From positions 47,754 to 111,753 of the forward strand of contig NW_014577292.1 in assembly GCF_000485595.1 (NCBI RefSeq): a stretch of DNA of 64,000 bases. Direction: 5' to 3'. Shown in pieces: positions 11,723-22,509 of this stretch (its first letter is position 1; every line of letters begins with the position of its first letter). A model generated the notes under the pieces. That model had not been told where the DNA came from, did not search any database, and was given only the letters and a program-made list of their open reading frames with translations. Both the position numbers and the translations under genes were made by a program. The DNA comes from Priapulus caudatus. Lineage: Eukaryota > Priapulida > Priapulimorpha > Priapulimorphida > Priapulidae.

Positions 11723-14062
11723 CAGGATATTATATCTATCAAATTCAGTCAATTCCGCGGAACGCACATAGACCCCCCCCCCACGATTTAATGGCCATGA
11801 ATATCACTCCCTTGCCCATATAAAGCGTACAGCATCAACCACCAGCTTCGCTGACAATTACAAGCCTAATATTAGCGCTAAATTAATCAAGTATGATCCG
11901 ATGCTGGTGTGTACCCGCAACAAAGTGCTACTTACCCTGACCAGCAGCCACCTGAGACCACGCCACAATAAATTCATATTGCGCTCATAATTCTTAATTG
12001 GAACTATGGGTAGGAGCAAGCAGATGGTCAATGATATCTTATTTTGGAAGTCACAGATAGTATGCCAGCGGTGTTGAACACTTTAGTTGGACCGACGAAT
12101 TACACAATATTAAATAATTACAATATTTTAGCTTTATTACTGTTCCGTTCAGTTAAATTACATATTCACTATACTAGAAATGCCTATTTTTGCTTTTCAG
12201 TAGCAAACTGAACGACATTTTAATTTCACCAATATTACGTCTATTGGTAAGGCTACGACTGTGGGATTCTCGAATTTTGCATTAAAATGTTGTATGGTCA
12301 CTGAGATGCTTGCCGTTGTTAACATTGTGTATATTACGTTAATTATGTATGAAGTCTACAATTATTGTCTGACAAATTATCAAAAATAAATATTTACCGT
12401 GACTCCAGTATTGTTTGAATTTCTTCTACTCTCAAAATAGCTATAAGTCTGTAAAGGCTAAGCAGACGTATACAGCAGCTACATATGGGCGGTGAGTATT
12501 ACTAACAGACAGTGAAACAAGAGCGCGGATGGAACATTGGATCTGCAATCATCAATCAGTATGGCTGTGCTATGGTTGATGATTCAGCTGTTGTCTCTTG
12601 GGAAAGACCTATAATTTATGTTTACATTGCCCGGCAGTATCGCCGTAGCAAGACACATGTAATTGCTGCATGTAAATACATATATACATAATGCACATAG
12701 TGGCTTGAAGACACGGATGGATGTTTCACCTTAATAGATCTGTCAAGTTATAGAATTATTGTAATAGAATATATATATATAATAGAATAAAGTAATAGTA
12801 GATAGCAGAATGTGAAAGACCCGAAAAGAAAGAGTGAGAAGCTTGCAGAACGCATGCAGTAAAAAGAAAACAGACCTATGTGACCTTTAGTTATTTTTAA
12901 AAAGTGGTGGGGAACATATCTTAGTTATAGGTTGTCAGTAGATTAATGAAAACAAATGGCACAAATTATCACCCAGTTATAAGGTCACAAGGTGCGACAT
13001 GTCACAGCGAATGGGACAAGCGTGGAAGCATGGGTGTGATGCCACGAATCCATCCGGACAGCTTGGATGAGAATTTCAGATTCATGATCAATGCAGACGA
13101 GAAAGACAATAGAATTATGCACGTTAGTCATGCAATCTTAAGTGCAGGTTAGATATATGGGTGAGGGACTACTTTTCAAAACAGAAACACTATCTATAGT
13201 TATTTCGCCGATGACACAGGGGGTATCACATGAATTTTCATCTACCTGTGAATAAGACTGAACTCAATACATTGCTTCTAACACTCGTTCATTCAATGAT
13301 TAGCAGTAATGACACCACGACCGAATTAAAATGCTCACAGTGACTACGTTCCAAACTTATTTAGACCAAGTACTAGGTTCAGATACAGTTCCACATCAAT
13401 CTTTGTTAAACACACGGGCATGAAATCAGTCTACGTGTTGTGAAGAATCTGGTACATAACCTAATTCTGGGCAAAGACATGATGTAAAATGTTGGCAAGC
13501 CATGATAGGTGTAGACAGTTTGATCGAACCCATGAATCAGGGAATTGAGCCACGACTGACAAAACGTAACGAAGCTTTTGGTTAAGATGTAAAACTAGTG
13601 TGCAAACAATCGGATGACAAGTGGTACTATCAATCAGCTAGCCTGCCATGGCTGTGCAACTAAACGTGTAAATAACACGAGTAGGTAGGATTGCAATAAA
13701 TGACCGCTTATTGTAACACTAACAGTGACCAGCCAGCTGAAGGTATGCAACTGAATAGATATATAGTATGCCATAAAATAAGCCATTTGTCCATTAAAAT
13801 AAACATCGGTCTATACTGGCGTACACCTGATTAGACATTGAAACTAGGAAGCGCACTATAGATTGAGCATTATCCTAATCAACAATGTCATAAATTTAGT
13901 GGAAAGGTGCACCTACTCTAGTAATTGAGCACCGGTACAAGCTTGATGTTATGTTATGCAGCAACCGACTAACCAAGAAGGTGGTAACTGACTTCACTCA
14001 AAAAAGCACAACAATTCTGTGAATGTAAATATTGATACCGCAGTGCTTGTGCAGGCTTTATC
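11050..14062. other. Non-coding stretch with small simple repeats
   Basis: Contains a C-run at about 11,232-11,242, another near 11,773-11,781 and a (TA)n run at about 11,689-11,719. A weak inverted repeat (AATCATCAA with TTGATGATT) lies near 12,550-12,590. No gene recognised; the open frame 12,946-13,152 (+) has no family resemblance I can name. Confidence 0.4.
11689..11719. repeat. (TA)n microsatellite
   Basis: Uninterrupted TA dinucleotides ending in TATTATC. Confidence 0.9.
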
Positions 14063-14092
14063 CAGAGCCGTATATAGAGATATACGGCTCTG
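14063..14092. mobile_element. 30-bp CAGAGC micro-hairpin, perfect 8-bp TSD
   Basis: CAGAGCCGTATAT pairs with ATATACGGCTCTG around a loop of only four bases. It is flanked by the perfect direct repeat GCTTTATC (14,055-14,062 and 14,093-14,100). It is the shortest member of the micro-hairpin family found here, essentially all stem. Confidence 0.8.
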
Positions 14093-14114
14093 GCTTTATC
14101 CACATATATATATA

Positions 14115-14169
14115 CGAGAGCTAATAATACATTTATTATTAGCTCTCGAGATTGTATTATTAGCTCTTG
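14115..14169. mobile_element. 55-bp CARGAG micro-hairpin with doubled right arm
   Basis: The left arm CGAGAGCTAATAATAC can pair with ATTATTAGCTCTCG (ending 14,148) or with a second arm GTATTATTAGCTCTTG (ending 14,169). The outer end CTCTTG followed by ATATAAA fits the family. The left flank ATATATA matches the right flank at 6 of 7, weak evidence in AT-rich sequence. The two right arms suggest partial duplication of the stem. Confidence 0.55.
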
Positions 14170-17100
14170 ATATAAATTATGTACATGGTGTATATAAGCT
14201 ATTTACATACATGTGCACAAAACATGTATGTAACAACAGGCGATGATTCAGCAATTGGGAATTCATCGATTAGGGAAAAACTGCATTAAAAGGCAAAATT
14301 TGTCTGTCATCTACGGCAGGCGATGTCAAGTAGAATGTGCAGACAACACATGTACGCGCAGATCTCCGGAATAACTACGACATATGCTGACAAATACACG
14401 CGCATCATCTGCCTACAACTTCTGCGTGCACTCTACATGTAAGGTCTTGATTGCCAGTATTGTATGTCAGCAGCGTGATAGATTATCGCCATGCTAGCCA
14501 AGATGCACGCCGCATATATAGGAAAGCACGACCGCGATGCAGTTGAGCCAATAAAGCGGGACGGCGGTATTCGCGGTGGCTCCATGTTTCAAGAACTCAA
14601 AGCATGAACTTTGTAGGGTGTCTTCCAGCTGTCACAGTTGTGTGTATGCTAAAAGCGCGTGCTCGCTCGCTCGCTCGCGTGAGTGTGTGCAGCTGCCGTA
14701 CCAACCCTGCCAAAATGCAGGCTGTCCTGTTTACACGATGAACTAGTGCTGTGTTACAGCATTCCTTCCTTTCACATCTGGTTTATTTAAAAGGTGTTTC
14801 AAAATCCATGTTGAGGAAGGGGAGTGATATAGGCGCTATCATCTGACCTGTGCTGGTTCTATATTGGCCATGTGGCTCCAAGCAATCAGCGCACATCTGG
14901 CAATTATATTAACTCTGTGGCATGTGAAAAATTCCAACTTCTCCCATGTGGTAGCCTTGTATAGACTGAGCCATGGGTGTTTGGCGCCGTACAATGTTTT
15001 CCTTTTTGCTAGCCATATGGGCTGCTAACTGTCACATAAGACTTGATACTTGCTCTTCTTCTGGGTAGCTGTTTATGTAGGAAAAACTAAATGCCAGCAG
15101 TAGTTTTTTTTTACCAAGAATGAAAAAGATCAAACATAAATTTGGTATCAATCTATGTGCAAGTATGTGAAGCAGCAACCAACACGTGTATTCAAGAAAT
15201 GAAATGAGATATTTACTTTTTTATACGAAAAACAAAAAATATACAAATAAAAACAATACCATAATAGAAATGTAGACTTGTGGAATGAGTCATAGTCTAA
15301 TAACAGATGCATCTGCTGTGGATTACTCACATAACATTCAAATTTCACTGCGCGAACTTTCATCCATATGACGCCAACATTCGGCCTGGCAGTTACACAG
15401 TATAGTTCTTTTTACTAGATATATTTATATAATATGATAACTAGCAACAATATTTACATACATAACGTTTAAGAATTGAAAACATAAATTAACTGAAAAA
15501 ATGTAACAATTGATAAATCCCACAGAACTTTGTGACAGTCCTGCTACGAGGAGGCGAATCAATTGTACATGTTTAGTGATAAATGATGGCAAAGAAATTG
15601 GGTTGAATAACGTCACTTTATTTTACCAAGATTTCGTTCATGAAGCTAGTGTCAGTATGTGCACATTTAAAATTCTTTCCATCAATTGTATGAACAAATT
15701 CCTTGTAGACAAAGCATGCATGCACATGTGGCAGATGGCTGGCGTATTAGCAGAAGCATTTATGCGTTTACAATAAGAAAGATACCAGAATGCGCAAAAA
15801 TGTGACAGCAGATCTATAAAGAATAGCAGTGATAAAAACTCAGTTTTACATCAGTAATGAATTAAGTGCATCTCTGCATCAGCGACGTTCCTTCGTTGTG
15901 AGTTTAACATAAAACATACAGCGAATCCAGTGACAATTGCTAGCACGATCCTTGATATATATAATGAAATAATAAAACAGGAAGATTAGTTTCCTTTACT
16001 TACCATTATTGGTTGATAATGATAGTGTGCTCTCGTTTGGGACACTAACGACCTAAAAGCCACAGCTTCGCCACGAAATTCTTGTCATTGCTTAGCAGAA
16101 CTAAGCTGAGTGCAATGGAGTTTATGTACCCACCTCACACTTAGTCAAAACAACAGGCGTTTGTACATTTCGGCTGCGCGGCTCTCATGACTAGCACAGA
16201 TGATGGACAACCGACATGTGTTTGCCTGATGTTAGCCAAGTGTCGGAATGCTTGTGCTTCCTGGTTTACCAGTGTAGCACGGGGAAGGAACGCCTGGCAT
16301 GTAAACCGGGCATATTGGGAAGTGAGCTCCCCGGGTTATAGTTACGAGCAGCGATACCCGAGCTCCCCAGCAGCTGTTCCCAGCCACCCTGAATGTTACA
16401 TAACCCTGATCACTCCTCAATTCGGGCTCGCTACCTTCTGTGCCATCAGGAATCATCAGACATCAAAAAGCGGATGGTTCTTGTTAAATGGTGACACCCA
16501 CTGCCGCATCCTGGTTTGCATGTGCGGCAATTTATACTAACTGATGGTGTTCCTGGCCATGTGCGTGCCACACACCCATCACAGAACCCGATCCATGTGG
16601 GAAGTCTTGTGTTTTCCCAGAGGAAAGAAGTAACAGGATCACACTTGATTGGTCATGTGAACTGCATTTTTTTAAACATTTTCCCACAATTGCGCACATG
16701 CAGCCGTGTAACAATTTTAGAAAATTCAACCCTGGCAAACTTTCCAGTGACTAAAACATCAACAACCAAGGACCACATGGCTTTACATGCACAAAATATA
16801 GAAAAATATGAAATAATTTGATATCGCTAATATACACGAGCCTTTCCCCTTTGGACAATTGGGTTGGCAAGCCCTAGGGGCAGGTACACACGGCTGCGTG
16901 CATACAAGGGTCTATGTAATCAATGTGGTGGTGCAAGTACAAAACAGTGTATGCCAGCTGGACTGGTGTTATAAATTTTTCATATTTCATTAACAGCTCA
17001 ACAATATTACTGTAAATGTAGATGCCTGGTAGTGGTAGATATATATTCAGGAATAACTTCCAACCGCGGAATAATTTACCATGCGCAGGAAGTGAAACGC

Positions 17101-17498
17101 AACATTATTGTTATTGCTAGTGAAAAGGTGTTCTGGGAAAAAAAAAAATTAAAAATTGTTGCGCTTATAAATTATTTAAAGGTCTCATGAATTTAATGAA
17201 AGGCTTATGGAAATGCAAAAAGACACAAGATTCAGCACGTACTGCATTCAGTCCAAGTAATTAGTGGTTCTATAAATGTAAATTGTTTACTCACACTGCA
17301 GTACGCACTAGAACCTATGGATAATCACGAAATAAAGATGTATATATATATACATGTGGGCTATAGTATTTGCGCCACTACAACTACTAGAAGGGGCAGC
17401 TATCTGTTTAGACATGATTGCGTACCTGAGCTACACAGTACACACAGCTCTAGAACAGAAGTTACAGAACTATATAGGCAATATAGCCCTTCGCTCTG
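14170..17498. other. Non-coding stretch, no gene recognised
   Basis: Includes a (GCTC)n run at about 14,659-14,680 and a 117-codon open frame at 16,187-16,540 (+) with no recognisable domain and a competing frame on the opposite strand. Nothing else was supported. Confidence 0.35.
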
Positions 17499-17970
17499 CC
17501 ACAGGCATAGCTCTAGTACTATAGCTCAAGGGGTCGTTGTTGTCGTATAGGGACTATATAATGCTAGTCTAGGGAGTCGCCTACGCCTACTCCCTAACCC
17601 TAACCCAGGGTTCTCCAAGCTTTTTCATTATAGCATGGCGGGTGCTGCCTTTACGGTCCTAGTTGCAAATCGTCGAAGGCGGTTTGCGTGCTAGGGGGGT
17701 CCGGGGGCTATGATATTTATAGTGGCGGGTGCATTTTAGGATGGCGGGGCTCGACGATAGCCTGGCGGGCCGCCAGGCTATAAGTGCTCTTGGAGAACCC
17801 TTAAACCCTAACGAAAGGGTCGTTGTCGTATAGGGACTATATAATGCTAGTCTAGGGAGTCGCCTACGCCTACTCCCTAACCCTAACCATATCAGATAGT
17901 TACCTCGGGTACATATATGTAGTACCCTATACGACAACGACCCTTCGTGCAGTACTAGAGCTTCCACAGG
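17499..17970. mobile_element. Telomere-cassette inverted-repeat complex (copy C)
   Basis: Two left-half copies of a cassette, 17,529-17,605 and 17,813-17,900, read GGGTCGTTGT...TATAGGGACTATATAATG, then AGGGAGTCGCCTACGCCTAC and CCCTAACCCTAACC. The second copy continues to an inverted end, ACCCTATACGACAACGACCC (17,921-17,944). On the minus strand its core, from GGTAACTATCTGATATGG through the TTAGGG units to GGCGACTCCCTAGACT, matches the core of the elements at 10,756 and 33,333, but the termini differ. Outer sequences AGCTCTAGTACT (17,509) and AGTACTAGAGCT (17,951) are also inverted. Another element interrupts it at 17,606-17,802. Confidence 0.7.
17606..17802. mobile_element. hAT-like short element nested in telomeric repeat
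   Basis: It begins CAGGGTTCTCCAAG and ends CTTGGAGAACCCTT, near-perfect inverted ends with the CAGGG start typical of hAT transposons. Subterminal stretches with GGCGGG boxes are also partly inverted. It sits in a CCCTAA array (CCCTAACC on the left, AAACCCTAAC on the right), so the target duplication cannot be told from the repeat itself. Non-coding, 197 bp. Confidence 0.7.
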
Positions 17971-18060
17971 TAGCTCCAAGAAACGGTCTTGCTAGGGTTA
18001 GAAGACCATAGGTAATATAGGGTAATATAGACAATCGGTCGCACAGCCTGGTCGAGCTAC

Positions 18061-18474
18061 CACAGGCATTTGGAACGTCTCAATAAAAAAAAAAAGGTAA
18101 ATAAACACAAAATGTATTTACTACCAGTCTTAATGTTTCTCTACTCTATTTCGCCTATAATCACCTGTAAATGCCGGTCAAATGCTCATCTGCAACACAC
18201 AAGTACACTGCACGCCCGCCCTGTGCACAAACAACATGAATAAGAGAGATTATATTGATCATCTCAAGATTGATGATCTCTCTTATTCATGTTGTTTGTG
18301 CACAGGGCGGGTGTGCGGTGTACTTGTGTGTTGCAGATGAGCATTTGACCGGCATTTACAGGTGATTATAGGCGAAATAGAGTAGAGAAACATTAAGACT
18401 TTGGTACCGTAGTAAATACATTTCGTGTTTATTTACCTTTATTTTATTTTATTGAGACGTTCCAAGTGCCTGTG
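18061..18474. mobile_element. 414-bp near-perfect palindromic element, hAT-like
   Basis: Two arms of about 200 bp are reverse complements with few changes, from CACAGGCATTTGGAACGTC to its mirror at CAAGTGCCTGTG; the centre is near 18,268. The right arm has a short GGTACC-containing segment missing from the left. Flanks CGAGCTAC and GTTGCTAC agree at 5 of 8, compatible with an aged 8-bp TSD. Terminal sequence and structure match the 94-bp element at 18,636. No open frame of note. Confidence 0.75.
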
Positions 18475-18599
18475 GTTGCTACATTATTGTTATGGTACGT
18501 GAAACACACGGCGTAATATATACTATGGAAAATGCACAGTCCGGGTTGTTTTCTATCACCCTTTGATGGCTGTTTTGTTTGGAGAACTGAAAATATTTC

Positions 18600-18787
18600 C
18601 AGGGCCCAATCCTAGTTTAGCACCCCGGATTAGTTCACAGGCACTTGGAACGTCTCAATAAAAAAAAAAGGTAAATAAACACGAAATGTATTTACTACCA
18701 AAGTTATTGAGACGTTCCAAGTGCATGTGGATTAGTTTAGCACATTTGCGAAAATGAAGGTCGGGGTTCCAAACTAGGATTGTGCAT
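18600..18787. mobile_element. Small hAT-like element hosting a nested insertion
   Basis: Left segment CAGGGCCCAATCCTAGTTTA and right segment CCAAACTAGGATTG share inverted AATCCTAGTTT plus a nearby ACCCC. The CAGGGCCC start resembles the TIR of the 22,049 element. The outermost right bases do not match, so the boundary is approximate. The 94-bp element lies inside it. Confidence 0.4.
18636..18729. mobile_element. 94-bp deletion derivative with perfect 8-bp TSD
   Basis: It starts CACAGGCACTTGGAACGTC and ends GACGTTCCAAGTGCATGTG, the same termini as the 414-bp palindrome. Inside, about 70 bp of that element's arm, up to ACTACCAAAG, is joined straight to the opposite terminus. It is flanked by GATTAGTT at 18,628-18,635 and 18,730-18,737, an exact 8-bp TSD, which defines the ends of the family and suggests hAT-type transposition. 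Confidence 0.85.
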
Positions 18788-19112
18788 ATTGCCAGGTAAG
18801 TTCAAAGGCAAAATATTACAACCATTGCTCACGTACGTGGCTTCTTCGTCAATGACACAACACAACGTTTTCTCTCGCCGAAGGCCTCACAATAGCATTA
18901 AACATATAGGTACATATATATAACGTATATTAAACATAACCTATCAGTATGCGGGCAAAAATATCTCACACCTTGTTGCTAGTGGTAATACTAATAAGTA
19001 ATAGTATTGATACTTAACCCGACCAGGCTGTGTGACTAACGTCAATACACCGCAATACACGTCAATACTAGGGGTATTCTAACCCTAGCAATACCGTTTC
19101 TTGGAGCTAATT

Positions 19113-20129
19113 GATACTTAGCTCTAGCCTCTAGAACTATACTAGCTTTGATTACATTGACGCAAACTTACTGACAATATCCTGCAAGCAGATCATGGAC
19201 ATTCGGTTGCTCGAATCTGGCTCTGGGTTATTTCCGTTCAACCACAACATGCACGGCAGCGATTCTCCGTCTTGGAAGAGCTAGGTCTCGCTCCCGCGTT
19301 CTTCCCTTCTCGAGTCACGTTTCAGTTGCACCGGCTAAGATAAACTGGCTGAAGCCTACGGTTCAGTTCGCACAATTATAACAGTCAACGGCGATAGATG
19401 ATTCCCTATAGTCGAAACGCTTGCTAGCGCGTAAACTAGTCAGTGTAAGTTCGTAGCTGCCATGCATGCTCTCACTATGCGACGTACAAGAACGTACGAC
19501 GGTGGAAGACCGCAGTATACTGCCTGCTCGCACGTGTTGCCTGCATTCTTCACTGAACAGGGACAGCTGCACATATGGCGCGGTGTACTGAGCGGGTCGT
19601 GCCACTTTTGCAAGGGGTGAGTCGCTGGTCAGCACGCGCAGCTCGCGTCTTATCCGGCTGTCACATGCTACCGTACGCACGTGGCTATTGTTGTCTTCCC
19701 GCCACACAAATCGTTCAAGGTCATTTGAGGGCCTGGTATGGGGCAGGTGTGTTAACGTCAGGTGCACAGGCCAGGTGTGCAGACTAGAGAGGAAGCTTGT
19801 AAATCTTGAAATTGGTATCCTTCGTCATGAGTAGTATATATTGGCGGTCGATGGCTAAATATAGTATTACGTGAACAGCTACGGAGTGTTATGAAAAAAT
19901 ATAAGTTGTTCAAAACTAAGGCGATGTATATAGCTTATAATAACTTACAAATGATATCATGAAAATTTATGATATCCCGGGCGTGAAAAGATCTCACTGA
20001 AAGCACCCACCCCGCTCAGAAGTACAACAACGGCGAGATATTGATCACTGGTAAACGCGAGTTGAACACAGACTGGCAATACATGTGCGTATAATTAGAA
20101 CCCGCAAATGCAGATATACATAATAATAT
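19113..20129. other. Non-coding stretch, no gene recognised
   Basis: A GC-richer section at 19,200-19,790 carries opposing open frames (19,363-19,767 minus, 134 codons; 19,575-19,787 plus). Neither shows a recognisable domain. I cannot exclude an unrecognised exon. Confidence 0.3.
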
Positions 20130-20198
20130 CAGGAGTGTATCATAATAATATTCTATTTACATTCTATTCTATTCAGATTCTATTATTATACACTCCTG
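20130..20198. mobile_element. 69-bp CAGGAG micro-hairpin, 7-bp TSD
   Basis: CAGGAGTGTATCATAATAAT pairs with ATTATTATACACTCCTG (one extra C on the left). The roughly 30-base loop is made of TTCTA-like units. Flanks are ATAATAT at 20,123-20,129 and 20,199-20,205. It is the longest of the small copies. Confidence 0.75.
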
Positions 20199-20681
20199 AT
20201 AATATAGGTATGTGCGGTAGCCTATGTCAAGTTCCTATCGCATATACTTTAATGAGCGCAAACACACATACGTACGCACGCACACAATTTTACCTAAATA
20301 TTTTCGACCAGTTTAATTACTAGATTTATACACAGTAGTTGTATTTACAGATGTACGTGCACACTGTAGGAGACAGACCTCATTCTGCTGAGTGCTAGGA
20401 AAGGTATAGTGTGAACCAGCGATACTATAATACATTCTCGTGTATGCCGATGGTGCTGTCCATAAATGGTTGCATATAATAGCCTCGAACAAGCGACCTG
20501 AGGCTACATCAGATCTTACGATAGATATCGTAACATGACTCAATAGGCACTGCACCTGGATAGCCAGGATAGGTGTAGCGCTTGTATGCTGACAGTTTTC
20601 TCTGTTCCCTGTTACCTACACATTGCAGAGCAGTATCATCACAGACGGAGCTCATTCATGAATGCGGCGATTATAGTAACG

Positions 20682-20775
20682 CGCGCGCGCGCGCACACAC
20701 ACACGCACGCACGCACACACACGCACGCACACACACACACACACGCACGCACGGACGCACGCACACACACACGCC
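20682..20775. repeat. (GC)n/(AC)n/(ACGC)n microsatellite
   Basis: Alternating purine-pyrimidine tract starting with CGCGCGCGCG and passing into AC and ACGC units. Open frames through it (20,582-20,956; 20,586-20,783) are products of the repeat. Confidence 0.95.
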
Positions 20776-22048
20776 GTATTTAATTTGCTACGTAAAAACG
20801 TTTTTACCCGATGTCAAAAACGCTCGTGTATATATATATATACGTTGTACACACGCATATATGTGCGAATCTCACAATGCCAATGCGCCCGGGGCAAGGG
20901 GATCATTTCTCATTCAGTTTTCCCGAGCGTTTACTCAGATGCTGCCGAGATATTAGCACGAGACGGAAACAATCTCCACCTGCATTTCATGAAAGTGAAA
21001 CATTTATTGTTCGCTGTGTTCACGCGCAGGCAAAGCCGGTCTAAGGACCAACTACCGATTCAACATAGAATTAAAATGGGCGCTTGGTCTATTCAGTTGG
21101 CTTGATCACGTGACTGGGACTGGCTTCTAACGTATTAGATGACATTTGAGAATATTCCTCATTGCAAGGTATAGATAACACCGGCAAAGTAGCTATTATA
21201 ATTGTTTTGTTGTTTGCAGTTAGATTGTTTTTCTCTCGATTTGACTCACGATGTTCAAGATCCCGGGAGGTTTGCTTTGCTATCTAAGAAAAACTCTAAC
21301 AAAATACATGGATGGCGGTTTGCACTGGCAGGTGTTACGGTTTCTCGTCTTCTAACCGAATCCTTTCTTAGAAAATATGTAATGTGACGCCAAAACGCGA
21401 AAAGGAAACATATGGCTGTTCGTAATGCTACACAATTCAGCCCACTCTCATAGGAGGACGAATCTACACAAATAGTAACTGATCTATAATAATCGAGCGC
21501 TGACAAAACGCGTTATGCCGAAATACCATATGATTTAGCAGTCTCGGCGCGGTTATTAGATATATTGAAGATATATGCAAAACAGATGGGTGCACATGCA
21601 GTGGCAATGTGTGCGCCATACCGTTCGCAGTAGGAAGCATATGCAGATAAACGATAGCGATAGAGCCATATACAGAGCAGGGAATACGCCACCACCTCGT
21701 ACATTGCCGCCACGATCTCAATGTTGTCACCATATGTATAAGTAATAGTAACCACAATTTCAGGTGATAATTCCAGGTTTAAGATTATTTACTCCGGATT
21801 GTACTTGGCTTATAATCATGGAAACAGCTAGCATTTTTATATCTAAAATGCGGAAAAACATCTGAGAAACAAAAGTTTCTGTTCGTGCATTACACATTTA
21901 ATTCACGTTGGATCAAAAGGGTGAATCTAAAAGGCGTTATGAAAAGTTCTTAGCTCAACGTCAATGCTAGATTCATATGACAATCAGTAGCATTACAGAT
22001 ACATGTAATTGTCATAAAAAGCGCTGTATCACAGTGTAGGCCTATACT
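20776..22048. other. Non-coding stretch, no gene recognised
   Basis: Short overlapping frames on both strands; none is recognisable. No repeat structure noticed apart from a TATATA run near 20,831. Confidence 0.35.
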
Positions 22049-22509
22049 CAGGGCCCGATTTAAGAGTGGGCAGAGTGGGCAGCTGCCCACGGGCCTCCAC
22101 AAACCAGGGGCCTCCACATTATTTAATAAAAAAAAAATTGTGAAGGAAAAATATAGGCTGACCTGAATGACATGCACGCAACCCGTATCAATCAAAACCA
22201 AACCGTTATTGCGCGCATTTTACATCTTACATACGTATGACATAGCGGCATAACCCATATTGTATTTGTTTGTGAATGGTATACCCGTAGTCAACTACAG
22301 GGGGAAACGTACCAACGGTTCAACGTAGTTAATATTCTCTCTCTTATTGCAGTTAACTTTGTTATTTTGCAAGATAGCACTATACACATGATATGTATCT
22401 ATGTCTTAATTGTTACCTTTTAGTTTTTAGTATTTTTTTCTAAGGTAGTGGGGGCGCCTCCATAAATGATGGCTGCCTATGGGCCTCCACATGTCTAAAT
22501 TGGGCCCTG
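22049..22509. mobile_element. hAT-like non-autonomous element, 461 bp
   Basis: TIRs are CAGGGCCCGATTTA on the left and the complement of CAGGGCCCAATTTA on the right. GGGCCTCCAC boxes repeat near both ends. The flank CCTATACTCA precedes it and CCTATATACTCA follows it, consistent with an 8-bp CCTATACT duplication whose right copy gained one TA. The interior is AT-rich and non-coding. Confidence 0.8.

Larger units (their letters stand above)
17965..19112. repeat. Inverted repeat arms enclosing a nested element cluster
   Basis: The arm at 17,965-18,056 reads on the minus strand CGACCAGGCTGTG, then CTAACCCTAGCAA and CCGTTTCTTGGAGCTA. The plus strand at 19,020-19,110 shows the same blocks in the same order, separated by a diverged middle. 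The 1.1-kb enclosed region contains the 414-bp palindrome and the nested small elements described below. The pair probably marks the ends of an older host element. Confidence 0.55.
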
